Part shown: one piece after another, positions 28,384-39,789 of the stretch
How positions within the stretch are numbered: position 1 is the first letter of the stretch
How the letters are laid out: every line of letters begins with the position of its first letter
Origin: Zoogloea sp.
Lineage (GTDB): Bacteria; Pseudomonadota; Gammaproteobacteria; Burkholderiales; Rhodocyclaceae
Assembly (NCBI RefSeq): GCF_017302315.1
Contig: NZ_JAFLDT010000018.1
Coordinates: 1-53,599 of the forward strand
Length of the DNA stretch: 53,599 bases
Reading direction: 5' to 3'
The notes under the pieces: generated by a model
Told to the model about the DNA's origin: nothing
Databases searched by the model: none
The model's input: only the letters and a program-made list of their open reading frames with translations
Translations under genes and position numbers: made by a program

Positions 28384-28808
28384 ATCCTTCCTTCCGGGCT
28401 CAGCGGAAACAGGGTGAGGGTACGCCCACCGCCGCTGACGATCTGCAGCCGAATTTCCAGGTCAGCCTCGGGCAAGAAAGGTTGGGCGCGCTCGGGCCAT
28501 TCCACGAGGCGGATCCCCGAACCTTCAAAGTACTCATCAAGGCCTGCTTCGAGAAATTCAGCTGCATCCGTGAATCGATAAAAATCAAAGTGATATACGA
28601 CTATTCTAGAATCTTTATACGGTTCAACCAAGGTATATGTCGGGCTCTTCACCTTGCCGAGGTAACCGAGGCCGCGGAGCAGGCCGCGACATAGGGTCGT
28701 TTTCCCTGCGCCAAGGTCGCCGATCAGGTGGATCGTCAGCCGGTCAGGCAGCGCTTCGGCCAGCTGTTCGCCGATGGACAGAGTCGCACTCTCATCCAGG
28801 AGGTGCAT
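28341..28808 (-). CDS. tsaE: tRNA threonylcarbamoyladenosine biosynthesis ATPase TsaE
   Basis: A 155-residue P-loop ATPase that works with TsaB and TsaD to make t6A37 on ANN-decoding tRNAs. The Walker A motif GDLGAGKTTLCRG lies at ~30-42, followed by SPTYTLVEPY and VYHFDFYRF. The ATG at 28808 is chosen because conservation starts with LDESATLSIGEQLAEAL; further upstream lies the divergent queG. Its 3' end overlaps amiC by 43 bp. Confidence 0.94.
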   Translation of the reverse strand: MHLLDESATLSIGEQLAEALPDRLTIHLIGDLGAGKTTLCRGLLRGLGYLGKVKSPTYTLVEPYKDSRIVVYHFDFYRFTDAAEFLEAGLDEYFEGSGIRLVEWPERAQPFLPEADLEIRLQIVSGGGRTLTLFPLSPEGRICLQNLDSSTAAPP

Positions 28809-28838
28809 GCTGGCGGTCGGGCCGTTATCATCAATGGA

Positions 28839-29936
28839 ATGAGCTTGGGGCACGATAAACTTTCCGGTGGGCAGGGTGATTTCGCGACGCTGGCTGCGAG
28901 TATCAAGGCTTGGGGGCAGGCGCTTGGCTTCGATGAGGTCGGTATTTCCGATATCGATCTCGGGGACGCCGAGTCGGGGCTGTTGGCCTGGCTGGATGCC
29001 GGTTGTCACGGGGAGATGGATTATATGTACAAACATGGGCTGAAGCGGTCCAGGCCGGCTGAACTTGTGCCCGGCACCTGCCGCGTCATCTCGGTACGAA
29101 TGTCCTACCTCGCGCAGGGGGAGAGCCCCCATGCGATCCTGCAATGCCCCGGGAAAGCCTACGTATCGAGGTACGCCTTGGGGCGGGATTACCACAAGGT
29201 GTTGCGAAGTCGCTTGCAGCGCCTTGCGGACCGGATTTCTGCCGAGACTCCGCATGGATATCGAGTCTTCGTGGATTCCGCCCCGGTCATGGAGGTGGCG
29301 CTTGCGGAAAAGGCCGGACTGGGTTGGCGCGGAAAACATACGCTGTTGTTATCGCGGCAAGCGGGTTCCTTCTTCTTTCTTGGAGAGATCTACACTGACT
29401 TGCCGCTGCCCCTTGATGTGCCGAAGCCTGGCCATTGTGGCGACTGTTCGGCCTGCATTCCCGCTTGTCCAACGGGCGCCATCGTGGCGCCTTACCGCGT
29501 GGATGCGAGGCGCTGCATCTCGTACCTGACAATCGAGCTGAAGGACGCCATACCCGAGGAGTTCCGACGGCCGATAGGCAACCGCATCTACGGATGTGAC
29601 GATTGTCAGCTAGTTTGCCCCTGGAATCGCTTCGCCCGGCCCGCCGCTGTGTCTGATTTCACACCTCGGCATGGGCTAGATGGCGCGGGGCTGGTAGAGT
29701 TGTTCCTGTGGTCGAAAGCGAACTTCGAAGAGCGAATGACAGGTAGTCCTATCTACAGAATCGGTTACGAGCGCTGGTCCCGAAATATTGCGGTTGCGCT
29801 TGGAAATGCCATTGGGGTTCCGATGGCAGTCGCCGCTTTGGAGTCCCGTCGCGATGATCCCTGCGCCATGGTCAGGGAGCATGTCTTGTGGGCTTTGAGG
29901 CAACACGATATTCCAAGCCCGGAAGCCGCGGTATAG
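28839..29936 (+). CDS. queG: Epoxyqueuosine reductase
   Basis: A 365-residue cobalamin- and iron-sulfur-dependent enzyme that makes queuosine from epoxyqueuosine in tRNA wobble position 34. Two [4Fe-4S] ligand sets are visible: CGDCSACIPACP (C200, C203, C206, C210) and C226 with CDDCQLVCP (C253, C256, C260). The catalytic region VFVDSAPVMEVALAEKAG and GWRGKHT are intact, as is a C-terminal HEAT-like segment. The start at 28839 lies 30 bp from the divergent tsaE start, an arrangement common in proteobacteria. Confidence 0.94.
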   Translation: MSLGHDKLSGGQGDFATLAASIKAWGQALGFDEVGISDIDLGDAESGLLAWLDAGCHGEMDYMYKHGLKRSRPAELVPGTCRVISVRMSYLAQGESPHAILQCPGKAYVSRYALGRDYHKVLRSRLQRLADRISAETPHGYRVFVDSAPVMEVALAEKAGLGWRGKHTLLLSRQAGSFFFLGEIYTDLPLPLDVPKPGHCGDCSACIPACPTGAIVAPYRVDARRCISYLTIELKDAIPEEFRRPIGNRIYGCDDCQLVCPWNRFARPAAVSDFTPRHGLDGAGLVELFLWSKANFEERMTGSPIYRIGYERWSRNIAVALGNAIGVPMAVAALESRRDDPCAMVREHVLWALRQHDIPSPEAAV

Positions 29937-29942
29937 TATCCA

Positions 29943-30719
29943 ATGATGTTTCGAAAACCGCCCAAACTCCCTGTTCAGGATGATCGTGCCCCGCAGACGC
30001 TTGCGGAGGTGACGGCTATGGAGTCATGGCGATTTGATCCGCTGTGCATTGCCGAAGATGATCCCAAGGTCGATGCGCCAAGCGAGCGTCAAGACAAGTT
30101 CCGGATCAAGATGCTGATGCGCGATGGGGAGCGCAGGCGGGAGACGGAGCTGCTCATCCAGAAGCGGTATGCCTGGCGTGGTTACGGGCAACTCGGTTCG
30201 CTGGACGAACCGAATCAGCTCACGATGAACGCTGAGTTGTTCGGCCGGGTCTATGCAACCTTGACTGTCAATGTGGACTCCCCCGCCGGTCTGGCCCTTG
30301 ACAAGACTTATGGCATGGAAGCCGCTCGGCTGCGCTCCCAGGGGCGTAAACTCTGTGAGTTCGGACGGTTTGCCATTGATCCTTCTGCGCGCTCCAAGCG
30401 TCTTATCGCTTCGCTTTTTAATCTGCTTTATATCTACTCGTATCGTGTGAAGGGCTGCACCGACATCCTCATCGAGATCAATCCCCGGCATCGGGATTTT
30501 TACGAGAAGCTGCTGGAATTCAAGCAGATGGGGGGCGAGCGGATGTGTGAGCGAGTCAAGGCGCCGGCGCTGCTGATGCATCTGTCGTGCGCCACCATCG
30601 AAAGCCGTCTCCGGGAGATTGGCGGAAGATGGCGTGAGCTACCCGACGAAAAATCAATCTACAAGTTCGCCTTCACCCCTGAGGAAGAAGCCGAGCTGGT
30701 GGCTCGCCTCGGCTACTGA
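29943..30719 (+). CDS. FeeM-like N-acyl amino acid synthase/GNAT-fold protein
   Basis: A 258-residue protein. The middle (KLCEFGRFAIDPSARSKRLIASLFNLLYIYS, DILIEINPRHRDFYEKLLEF) resembles the acyltransferase core of FeeM-type N-acyl amino acid synthases, which link fatty acyl chains from acyl-ACP to amino acids. The N-terminal 60 residues and a C-terminal segment (SIYKFAFTPEEEAEL) differ from simple GNATs. Substrate and product are unknown. It starts 6 bp after queG, so they are likely co-transcribed. A hairpin without T-run (30725-30749) follows. Confidence 0.68.
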   Translation: MMFRKPPKLPVQDDRAPQTLAEVTAMESWRFDPLCIAEDDPKVDAPSERQDKFRIKMLMRDGERRRETELLIQKRYAWRGYGQLGSLDEPNQLTMNAELFGRVYATLTVNVDSPAGLALDKTYGMEAARLRSQGRKLCEFGRFAIDPSARSKRLIASLFNLLYIYSYRVKGCTDILIEINPRHRDFYEKLLEFKQMGGERMCERVKAPALLMHLSCATIESRLREIGGRWRELPDEKSIYKFAFTPEEEAELVARLGY

Positions 30720-30787
30720 GTTGCGTCCGCCGGTCTCCCCGGGGCGGACTGGCGTAGAATCCGCCCTACCTCTTTTTGTCCAATACC

Positions 30788-31597
30788 ATGTCTGAAACCG
30801 GTACGCTACCCATCGGAGTCTTCGATTCCGGCGTGGGTGGCCTCACTGTCGTGCGAGCGCTGATGGAGCGCCTACCCCTCGAGAACATCGTTTACTTCGG
30901 CGATACGGCCCGGGTGCCCTATGGCGTCAAGTCGGTGGCGACCATTGAGCACTTCACGGGGCAGATCACCGATCATCTGCTCGACAAGGGGGTGAAGATG
31001 CTCATCATCGCCTGTAACACCATGGCAGCGGTGGCGTCCCAGGTGGTCAAGGACAAGGCCGGCTGCATTCCCGTGCTGGACGTGATCGATGCGGGGGCCC
31101 GCGCGGCGGTGGCGGAGTCCCGCTCCCGGGCGATTGGCGTGATCGGTACCCCGACGACGGTTAATAGCAATGCCTACGCCCGGCGCATGCATGCCCTTGA
31201 TCCTGGTGTGCGTGTGTACTCCCAAGCCTGTCCGCTCTTCGTCCCGCTGGTGGAGGAGGGTTGGTTGGAGCACGAGGTGACGCGGCTCACCGCCCAGGAG
31301 TATCTCAAGCCCGTGCTGGCGGAGAACGTCGATACGCTGGTGTTGGGGTGTACCCACTACCCCTTGATCAAGCCCCTGATCCAGGATGTGGTCGGGCCGG
31401 ATGTGCGTCTCGTCGATTCAGCCATTACCGTTGCTGAGCAGGCGGCCCGCAAGCTGGCGGAACTGGGCATCGCCAATTCCGGCGAGTGTCTGCCGACCTA
31501 TCGCTATACCGTTACCGACATACCGTTGCGTTTCCAGACCATTGGTGAGCGTTTCCTGGGGCGTTCCCTCGGGCTGGTGGAAAAAGTTGATTGGTAA
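30788..31597 (+). CDS. murI: Glutamate racemase
   Basis: A 269-residue cofactor-independent racemase making D-glutamate for peptidoglycan. The two catalytic cysteines are C76 (IIACNTMAA) and C188 (LGCTHYPL); the N-terminal IGVFDSGVGGLTV carries the Asp-Ser pair. The ATG at 30788 is preferred over an upstream TTG at 30776. A terminator begins five bases after the stop. Confidence 0.96.
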   Translation: MSETGTLPIGVFDSGVGGLTVVRALMERLPLENIVYFGDTARVPYGVKSVATIEHFTGQITDHLLDKGVKMLIIACNTMAAVASQVVKDKAGCIPVLDVIDAGARAAVAESRSRAIGVIGTPTTVNSNAYARRMHALDPGVRVYSQACPLFVPLVEEGWLEHEVTRLTAQEYLKPVLAENVDTLVLGCTHYPLIKPLIQDVVGPDVRLVDSAITVAEQAARKLAELGIANSGECLPTYRYTVTDIPLRFQTIGERFLGRSLGLVEKVDW

Positions 31598-31601
31598 AAA
31601 T

Positions 31602-31629
31602 GGGCTGCCGGTCGGGCAGCCCTTTTTTT
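31602..31629. terminator. Bidirectional terminator between murI and the adenosyltransferase gene
   Basis: GGGCTGCC/GGCAGCCC stem with a short loop. T7 follows on the plus strand and a run of T on the minus strand (from TAAAAAT at 31596-31602), so it can end both convergent transcripts. Confidence 0.92.
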
Positions 31630-32180
31630 CAGGCGTTCTTCCTTTTCTGCCATAGCACATCGCCGCGGCCGCCGGCCCGGTTGAGCACCCGGCCGAGCAC
31701 GAAGAGGAGGTCGGAAAGGCGGTTCAGGTACTGGCGCGGTGCGTCATTCACTGCTTCCTCCTGGGCCAGCGCAACGATCATCCGCTCGGCCCGCCGGCAG
31801 ATGGTGCGTGCCTGGTGACTCAATGCCGCGGCACGCGTGCCACCTGGGAGGATAAAGTCCTTCAGGGGCTCCAGATCATCGTTGAACCGGTCCAGTTCGT
31901 CCTCGAGATATTGCACCTGTTTGGCGGTGATCATCTCCATGCCCGGAATGCACACCTCGCCGCCCAGGTCGAAGAGGTCGTGCTGTACGTTGGTGAGCAG
32001 GGCGCGCACGTCTTCCGGCAGATCTTCACAGAGCAGGATGCCGATGGCTGCGTTGGCTTCGTCCACCTCGCCGAGGGTGTGGATGCGCAGGCTGTTCTTG
32101 GAGACCCGGTTGCCATTGCCGAGGCCGGTGGTGCCGGCATCGCCGGTGCGGGTGTAGATCTTGGAAAGGCGGTGGCCCAT
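31629..32180 (-). CDS. PduO-type cob(I)alamin adenosyltransferase
   Basis: A 183-residue enzyme that transfers adenosyl from ATP to cob(I)alamin to make coenzyme B12. Diagnostic segments are the N-terminal IYTRTGDAGTTGLGNGNRVSK (ATP-binding), VDEANAAIG, FILPGGTRAAALSHQARTICRRAER and YLNRLSDLLFVLGR. These place it in the PduO (not CobA or EutT) family. It is monocistronic. The window also has B12-dependent QueG. No cobalamin riboswitch is visible upstream. Confidence 0.94.
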   Translation of the reverse strand: MGHRLSKIYTRTGDAGTTGLGNGNRVSKNSLRIHTLGEVDEANAAIGILLCEDLPEDVRALLTNVQHDLFDLGGEVCIPGMEMITAKQVQYLEDELDRFNDDLEPLKDFILPGGTRAAALSHQARTICRRAERMIVALAQEEAVNDAPRQYLNRLSDLLFVLGRVLNRAGGRGDVLWQKRKNA

Positions 32181-32327
32181 GGTTGCTGTCTCCTGGTGGA
32201 GTTGATGTTATTGGAGGGGCGATTATAGCCAGCCGGGCGAGGCGGGGAGGGATGCTACAATTTCAGGCTCTGAAACCTGACCTTTCCCCGACCGTCGCTG
32301 TCCGAGACACCCGGAGACCCCACGCCG

Positions 32328-34952
<2,625 letters not shown>

Positions 34953-34959
34953 GGGTGTG

Positions 34960-35511
34960 ATGAGCCAAGCGTCCTGGCGTTTCTGTCCCCAGTGCGGCAG
35001 CCCCCTTGAATGGGGGCATGTGGCCGGAGCCGAGCGGCAGGCCTGCTACACGCCATCCTGTGGTTTCGTCCGCTGGGACAATCCCTTGCCTGTGGTGGCG
35101 GCGGTGATCGAGTGCGTGGACCGGGAGGGTGCAATCCTGCTGGCCCGCAATCATGCCTGGCCGGAGCGGATGTTCGCCCTGGTCACCGGTTTTCTGGAGA
35201 AGGGCGAGTCGCCGGAAGAGGCGGTAGCCCGTGAGGTGAAGGAAGAGGTCAATCTCGACGCCGTGTCGGTGCGACTGCTCGGTGCTTATCCGTTCCTGCG
35301 CAAGAATGAGCTGCTGCTCGGCTACCACGTGCAGGCACGGGGCGACATCGTGCTGAATGAAGAGCTGGCCGAGTTTCGATTGATTGCCCCTGATAGGCTG
35401 CGCCCGTGGCCTCAGGCCACCGGGCAGGCCGTGCGCGACTGGATGCTGTCCCGGGGGATGGCGCTGCCGGAGATCGTGGAAGGTAATCTGTTCGCCCACG
35501 CTGATCCATAG
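34960..35511 (+). CDS. Zinc-ribbon Nudix hydrolase (NudC/YfcD-like)
   Basis: A 183-residue pyrophosphohydrolase. An N-terminal zinc ribbon has C9, C12, C29 and C34 (FCPQCG, CYTPSCG), followed by a Nudix domain with the box GFLEKGESPEEAVAREVKEE (77-96). Zinc-ribbon Nudix proteins include NADH pyrophosphatase NudC; this one is shorter and lacks the long N-terminal domain, so the substrate is open. The start at 34960 is 7 bp after the alaS stop, implying co-transcription. A bidirectional terminator follows. Confidence 0.88.
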   Translation: MSQASWRFCPQCGSPLEWGHVAGAERQACYTPSCGFVRWDNPLPVVAAVIECVDREGAILLARNHAWPERMFALVTGFLEKGESPEEAVAREVKEEVNLDAVSVRLLGAYPFLRKNELLLGYHVQARGDIVLNEELAEFRLIAPDRLRPWPQATGQAVRDWMLSRGMALPEIVEGNLFAHADP

Positions 35512-35533
35512 CCGGTTCCGGAGCGATCCATGC

Positions 35534-35563
35534 AAAAGGGCCACCCGACTGGGTGGCCCTTTT
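35534..35563. terminator. Bidirectional terminator
   Basis: A 13-bp perfect stem (AAAAGGGCCACCC/GGGTGGCCCTTTT) with a 4-base loop lies between the convergent Nudix and phosphomannomutase genes. A and T tails on either side allow function on both strands. Confidence 0.93.
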
Positions 35564-35589
35564 GCTTCTTCACGCCTGTTGCCAGGGTG

Positions 35590-36972
35590 TCAGAAAGGCA
35601 GCTGGATGCCGGGCCACACGCCTTCGATGGCGTGGCGGAAATCAGCCTGGATGCGTTCGATAGCCTCCTGGGTATCCGCTTCGAAGCGCAGCACCACCAC
35701 CGGGGTGGTGTTGGACGGGCGGGCAAGGCCAAAACCGTCCGCGTACTCGACGCGCACACCGTCGATGGTAAGCATGCTCTCGGCGCCTTCGAAGCTCGCT
35801 TCTGCCTTGAGCTTGTCCACCAGGGCGAAGGGCTCGCCTTCGTTCATCTTGATGTTGAGTTCCGGCGTGCTGATGGCGTCGGGCAGGCCCTTTAGGACGG
35901 GGTTTGCGTCAGGCTGACGGGACACGATCTCGAGGAGGCGGACGCCGGTGTACAGGCCGTCGTCAAAGCCGTACCAGCGCTCCTTGAAGAAGACGTGGCC
36001 GCTCATCTCGCCGGCCAGGGGGGCGCCGGTCTCCTTGAGTTTGGCCTTGACCAGGGCGTGGCCGGTGTTCCACATGGTCGGCTTGCCACCGCGATCCTTG
36101 ATCCAGCCCGCCAGGTTGCGGGTGCATTTGACGTCGTAGATGATCTCGCCGCCCGGCACGCGGGTGAGCACGTCTTCGGCAAACAGCATTAGCTGACGAT
36201 CGGGGAAGATGATTTCGCCGTCCTTGGTCACTACGCCCAGGCGGTCACCGTCACCGTCGAAGGCCAGGCCGATCTCGGCGTCCGTTTCCTTGAGGGCGCG
36301 GATCACGTCGGCCAGGTTCTCCGGTTTCGACGGGTCCGGGTGGTGGTTGGGGAAGTTGCCATCCACGTCGCAGAACAGCTCGACCAGTTCGCAGCCGAGG
36401 CGCTTGAAGAGTTCCGGGGCAACCGCACCGGCCACGCCGTTGCCGCAGTCCATGACGATCTTCATGGGGCGGGAGAGCTTTACGTCACCGATGATCTTGT
36501 CGACGTAGGCGGGAACCACATCGGCCTGGGTCAGCTTGCCCGGGACGGCTGCGTTGACCAGGTTGCCGTCGATGATGCGTTGCCGCAGGGCCTGGATCAG
36601 TTCGCCGAACAGGGTCTGACCACCGAGGACCATCTTCAGACCGTTGTAATCGGGCGGGTTGTGGCTGCCGGTGACGGAGACACAGGAGTTCGTGCCCAGC
36701 TCATAAGCTGCAAAGTAGGTCAGGGGGGTGGGCACGCAGCCCACGTCCACCACGTCCACGCCAGCGGCACGAATGCCGTCGGACAGGGCGCCGGCCAATT
36801 CGGGCCCGGAAAGACGACCGTCCCGGCCGACGGCGATGGCCTTCTGGCCTCGCGCGACGGCTTCCGAACCGAGGGCATGGCCGATGGCTCGGACGGCTTC
36901 GGCGGTCAGTGTCTTGTCGACGATGCCACGAATGTCATAGGCCTTGAAGATCTCGGGGGCGGGGACAAACAT
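35590..36972 (-). CDS. algC: Phosphomannomutase/phosphoglucomutase
   Basis: A 460-residue alpha-D-phosphohexomutase interconverting mannose-6-P/mannose-1-P and glucose-6-P/glucose-1-P, feeding LPS and exopolysaccharide precursors. The phospho-serine loop is SVTGSHNPPDYNG (S103), the metal loop is LAFDGDGDRLGV and the sugar loop GEMSGHVFFKERWYGFDDG. The length and sequence match the AlgC group. The start at 36972 is the ATG directly before FVPAPEIFKAYDIRG. The symbol is by similarity to the bifunctional Pseudomonas enzyme. Confidence 0.93.
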   Translation of the reverse strand: MFVPAPEIFKAYDIRGIVDKTLTAEAVRAIGHALGSEAVARGQKAIAVGRDGRLSGPELAGALSDGIRAAGVDVVDVGCVPTPLTYFAAYELGTNSCVSVTGSHNPPDYNGLKMVLGGQTLFGELIQALRQRIIDGNLVNAAVPGKLTQADVVPAYVDKIIGDVKLSRPMKIVMDCGNGVAGAVAPELFKRLGCELVELFCDVDGNFPNHHPDPSKPENLADVIRALKETDAEIGLAFDGDGDRLGVVTKDGEIIFPDRQLMLFAEDVLTRVPGGEIIYDVKCTRNLAGWIKDRGGKPTMWNTGHALVKAKLKETGAPLAGEMSGHVFFKERWYGFDDGLYTGVRLLEIVSRQPDANPVLKGLPDAISTPELNIKMNEGEPFALVDKLKAEASFEGAESMLTIDGVRVEYADGFGLARPSNTTPVVVLRFEADTQEAIERIQADFRHAIEGVWPGIQLPF

Positions 36973-37054
36973 GCTGGAGGCTCCGGTATTGGGAAATGAG
37001 ACTTGGATTATACGCGGTGCACCATGACACCTCGGCGCCCGGGAAGCTTGTGCG

Positions 37055-38026
37055 TCAGGAATTGTGGCTGATCGTGAAAAAGTGCACCAGGCGTCGGGGG
37101 AGCCAGTCGAGATTTCCCGGCCATCCACCTGATACGAAGCCCACATGGCCACCTTCTGCAGGCTGCTCAAGGGTGACTGAGGCGGAGACGTCCAGATGAT
37201 CGGGGAGGAAGCTCGGAGGAAGGAAAGGGTCGTTGAGAGGATTGAGCACCAGGGTGGGGACGCAGATACCCTTCAGGTGGGGTTTGCTGGATGCGCGATG
37301 CCAGTAGTCGTCCGTATTGCGAAAGCCGTGCAGCGGTGCCGTCACCAGGTTGTCGAACTCATACAGGTTGGTGGTGCGAAGCATGTTTTCGAGGTCGAAA
37401 AGTCCGGGGTGCTGGCGCAGTTTGACGGCGGCGTTATGTTTGAGTGTGTTTAGAAAGTGGCGGGTGTAGACGCGATTGAAACCTCGTCCAAGGCTATGGC
37501 CGGCAGCGCTCAGATCCACGGGGGGGCAAATGGCAGCCGCGGCGTCGATAGTTCGGCAGGCATCGCGCCCTCGGGTTCCCAGCCAGAGAAGCAGGGCATT
37601 GCCGCCCAGGGATACGCCGGTTGCAAAGCGGGGGGCTGTTGGGTGCAGGCATGCGAGGCGTTCCAGTATCCAGCCAATCTCTTCCGCATCGCCTGAGTGG
37701 TATGCCCGGGGCAGTCTGTTTGGTTCACCGGAGCAGCCACGGAAGTGGGGCACGACGCCATTCCAGCCAGTGCGCTCGAGCCGTCGCATGAAGCTGCGGG
37801 CATAGGGGGAGTGACTTGAACCTTCGAGTCCATGAAAGAGGACGACAAGGGGGGCGCCAGGACGATGGGGGAGCCAGTCCAGATCGATGAAGTCGCCGTC
37901 GGGGGTGTCCCAGCGTTCGCGCCGGTAATCGGGGAGAGGCCCCTTGCGCAGAAGTGGCCAGATGGTCTGGGCGTGGCCACCGGGAAGCCAGAGAGGGGCG
38001 CTATAGGGCGTGAGCGACGGCGTCAA
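37055..38026 (-). CDS. YheT-family alpha/beta hydrolase
   Basis: A 323-residue alpha/beta-hydrolase. Recognisable pieces are WLPGGHAQTIWP at the N-terminus, VVLFHGLEGSSHSPYARSF (oxyanion region), the nucleophile motif GVSLGGNALL, the acid in NPLNDPF and the His in GGHVGFVSG. This is the YheT/ABHD1-3 group, esterases of uncertain natural substrate. Its start overlaps the stop of the SnoaL-like gene (ATGA), so the two are coupled. Confidence 0.91.
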   Translation of the reverse strand: MTPSLTPYSAPLWLPGGHAQTIWPLLRKGPLPDYRRERWDTPDGDFIDLDWLPHRPGAPLVVLFHGLEGSSHSPYARSFMRRLERTGWNGVVPHFRGCSGEPNRLPRAYHSGDAEEIGWILERLACLHPTAPRFATGVSLGGNALLLWLGTRGRDACRTIDAAAAICPPVDLSAAGHSLGRGFNRVYTRHFLNTLKHNAAVKLRQHPGLFDLENMLRTTNLYEFDNLVTAPLHGFRNTDDYWHRASSKPHLKGICVPTLVLNPLNDPFLPPSFLPDHLDVSASVTLEQPAEGGHVGFVSGGWPGNLDWLPRRLVHFFTISHNS

Positions 38027-38454
38027 TGGATGATGTGCGGGCTGTCGTTGCTGTGCAGGTTATCCATGTCGGGGGCGGGGGAGGCATGATGCATCACCAT
38101 CTTCCAGCCGAGGGCTCCACGGGCGAAGACGTTGGTGGCGATGATGGGTGGGTGAAGACGGTCGTCTCCTTCCACGTGCACGTGCTGGTGCACCGTATGG
38201 ACGGCGGTCATCAGGTTGGACCAGCGTACAGGGTGAGTCGCACTGACGGTGATGCGGGCTCCGCTGGCAAACAGCTGGCGCCAGGACTCGCGAATGGCAA
38301 CCAGTCCGATCAGGCGGATGCTGCCCGGATGAACGCAGACAACCTCGTCATCTTCGGACCAGATCGCCATCATGCGGTCGAGATCCGCGTGGGCGAGGGC
38401 CGCGTAAAAGGCCGCTTCGACCTCGTCAGGGGTGGTGAAGATAGGACTGCTCAT
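38023..38454 (-). CDS. SnoaL/NTF2-fold protein (DUF4440-like)
   Basis: A 143-residue cone-shaped NTF2-fold protein: TTPDEVEAAFYAALAHADLDRMMAIWSEDDEVVCVHPGS, then LIGLVAIRESWRQLFASG. The pattern is typical of DUF4440/SnoaL-like domains with unknown ligand. The ATG at 38454 starts just before SSPIFTTPDE. It is translationally coupled to the YheT-family hydrolase. A perfect 10-bp hairpin (38488-38511) lies upstream and may end the ilvE transcript. Confidence 0.83.
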   Translation of the reverse strand: MSSPIFTTPDEVEAAFYAALAHADLDRMMAIWSEDDEVVCVHPGSIRLIGLVAIRESWRQLFASGARITVSATHPVRWSNLMTAVHTVHQHVHVEGDDRLHPPIIATNVFARGALGWKMVMHHASPAPDMDNLHSNDSPHIIH

Positions 38455-38487
38455 GCGGCGGGCTCCAGGGTGGACGTCTTGACGTGA

Positions 38488-38511
38488 CACGGGGGCGTTT
38501 CCGCCCCCGTG
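38488..38511. terminator. GC hairpin between the zinc-finger and SnoaL-like genes
   Basis: CACGGGGGCG/CGCCCCCGTG is a perfect 10-bp stem with a 4-base loop. There is no T-run, so it may slow or stabilise transcript ends instead of acting as a classical terminator. Confidence 0.4.
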
Positions 38512-38534
38512 CTGGCCGAAGCCTGTACGAAAGC

Positions 38535-38735
38535 TCAGTGATGTCCCTTGGGCAGTTCGCCGGAGAAGACGTATTGGGCTCCACAGTAGGGGCAGGTAAC
38601 CCTGCCTTCGGCCGTCACGTCCAGGAAAACGCGAGGATGCCGCGCCCACAGCGGGGTGTCGGGCATCGGGCAGTGGAGCGGGAGCTCCTTGGCGGTGACT
38701 GTGATCGGCTTGGTCTTGTCCTGATTCTCGGGCAT
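38535..38735 (-). CDS. CHCC-type zinc-finger protein (NDUFS6-like)
   Basis: A 66-residue protein with one zinc-binding motif: Cys in LPLHCPMP, His in WARHPRVFLD, and the CPYC pair in TCPYCGAQY. This is the zf-CHCC family, related to the NDUFS6 accessory subunit of complex I, and found as small stand-alone proteins in alpha- and betaproteobacteria. Role unknown. It lies 17 bp after ilvE on the same strand, so the two are probably co-transcribed, an arrangement I recall from other betaproteobacteria. Confidence 0.88.
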   Translation of the reverse strand: MPENQDKTKPITVTAKELPLHCPMPDTPLWARHPRVFLDVTAEGRVTCPYCGAQYVFSGELPKGHH

Positions 38736-38752
38736 GGATCTCTCCTGGGATC

Positions 38753-39673
38753 TTAGATGAATGACAGCCAGTGTTCGTACTCAGGTGCCTTACCGTTCAC
38801 GATCTCGAAGAAGCGGGATTGCAGTTTCTCGGTGATCGGACCACGGTGGCCTTCACCAATCACACGTCCATCAAGCTCACGAATCGGCGTGACCTCGGCG
38901 GCGGTGCCCGTGAAGAAGGCTTCGTCGGCGATGTAGATGTCGTCTCGGGTGATGCGCTTGGAGATCACGTCCAGGCCGAACTCCTTGGCAACCTGAATCA
39001 TGGAGCTGCGGGTGATGCCCGTGAGGGCAGAGGCGATCTCGGGTTCGTAGACGGCGCCATCCTTGATCACGAAAAGGTTTTCGCCGGCGCCTTCGGCCAC
39101 GAAGCCATTGGTGTCGAGGAGCAGGGCCTCGTCATAGCCGGCGTCGGTGGCTTCCAGATTGGCCAGGATGGAGTTGGCGTAGGTGGAGGCCAGCTTGGCA
39201 CGGGGCATGGTGACGTTGACGTGATGGCGGGCGAAGGATGAGGTCTTTACCCGGATGCCGCGCTGCAGGCCGTCTTCACCCAGATAGGCACCCCACGGCC
39301 AGGCGGCAATGGCCACGTGCACCGTCGCTCCCCTGGTGGAAATGCCCATCTTTTCGGAGCCGTAGAAGGCGATCGGGCGGAGGTAGCAGCTTTCGAGCTT
39401 GTTCACGCGCACGACTTCCAGCTGTGCTTCCATGAGGACTTCCTTGGTGTAAGGAATGTTCATCATGTAGATCTTGCCGGAGTTGAGCAGACGCTGGGTG
39501 TGCTCGGCGAGGCGGAAGATCGCCGTGCCCTTGACGGTGTTGTACGCACGGACGCCCTCGAATACGGACAGGCCATAGTGGAGCGAGTGGGTGAGCACGT
39601 GGGTGGTTGCTTCACGCCACGGCACGAGTTTGCCGTCGAACCAGATGAAACCGTCGCGGTCTGCCATTGACAT
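38753..39673 (-). CDS. ilvE: Branched-chain amino acid aminotransferase
   Basis: A 306-residue fold-type IV PLP enzyme for the last step of Leu, Ile and Val synthesis. The PLP lysine is K160 (TMPRAKLASTYAN), with LHYGLSVFEGVRAY, YLRPIAFYGSEKMG, LLDTNGFVAEGAGENLFV and TGITRSSMI as diagnostic motifs. The start at 39673 has GGAG nine bases upstream. The zinc-finger gene follows closely. Full length. Confidence 0.96.
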   Translation of the reverse strand: MSMADRDGFIWFDGKLVPWREATTHVLTHSLHYGLSVFEGVRAYNTVKGTAIFRLAEHTQRLLNSGKIYMMNIPYTKEVLMEAQLEVVRVNKLESCYLRPIAFYGSEKMGISTRGATVHVAIAAWPWGAYLGEDGLQRGIRVKTSSFARHHVNVTMPRAKLASTYANSILANLEATDAGYDEALLLDTNGFVAEGAGENLFVIKDGAVYEPEIASALTGITRSSMIQVAKEFGLDVISKRITRDDIYIADEAFFTGTAAEVTPIRELDGRVIGEGHRGPITEKLQSRFFEIVNGKAPEYEHWLSFI

Positions 39674-39789
39674 TATGAGGATCTCCAGCTGAAACAGTGA
39701 ATTCAAACCCCCGATTCTAGCTCATTCCGGGCGGCTGCGGACCGTCGCTCGGAAGGGGGTAAAATACGATCTTTGTCTGCGGGATCGCC

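Noticed and set aside
32181-32327. Possible cobalamin riboswitch upstream of the adenosyltransferase gene
   Set aside because: I could not find a B12-box or the expected conserved core.
36340-36999. A 219-codon frame opposite algC
   Set aside because: Antisense shadow; the algC frame has all active-site motifs.
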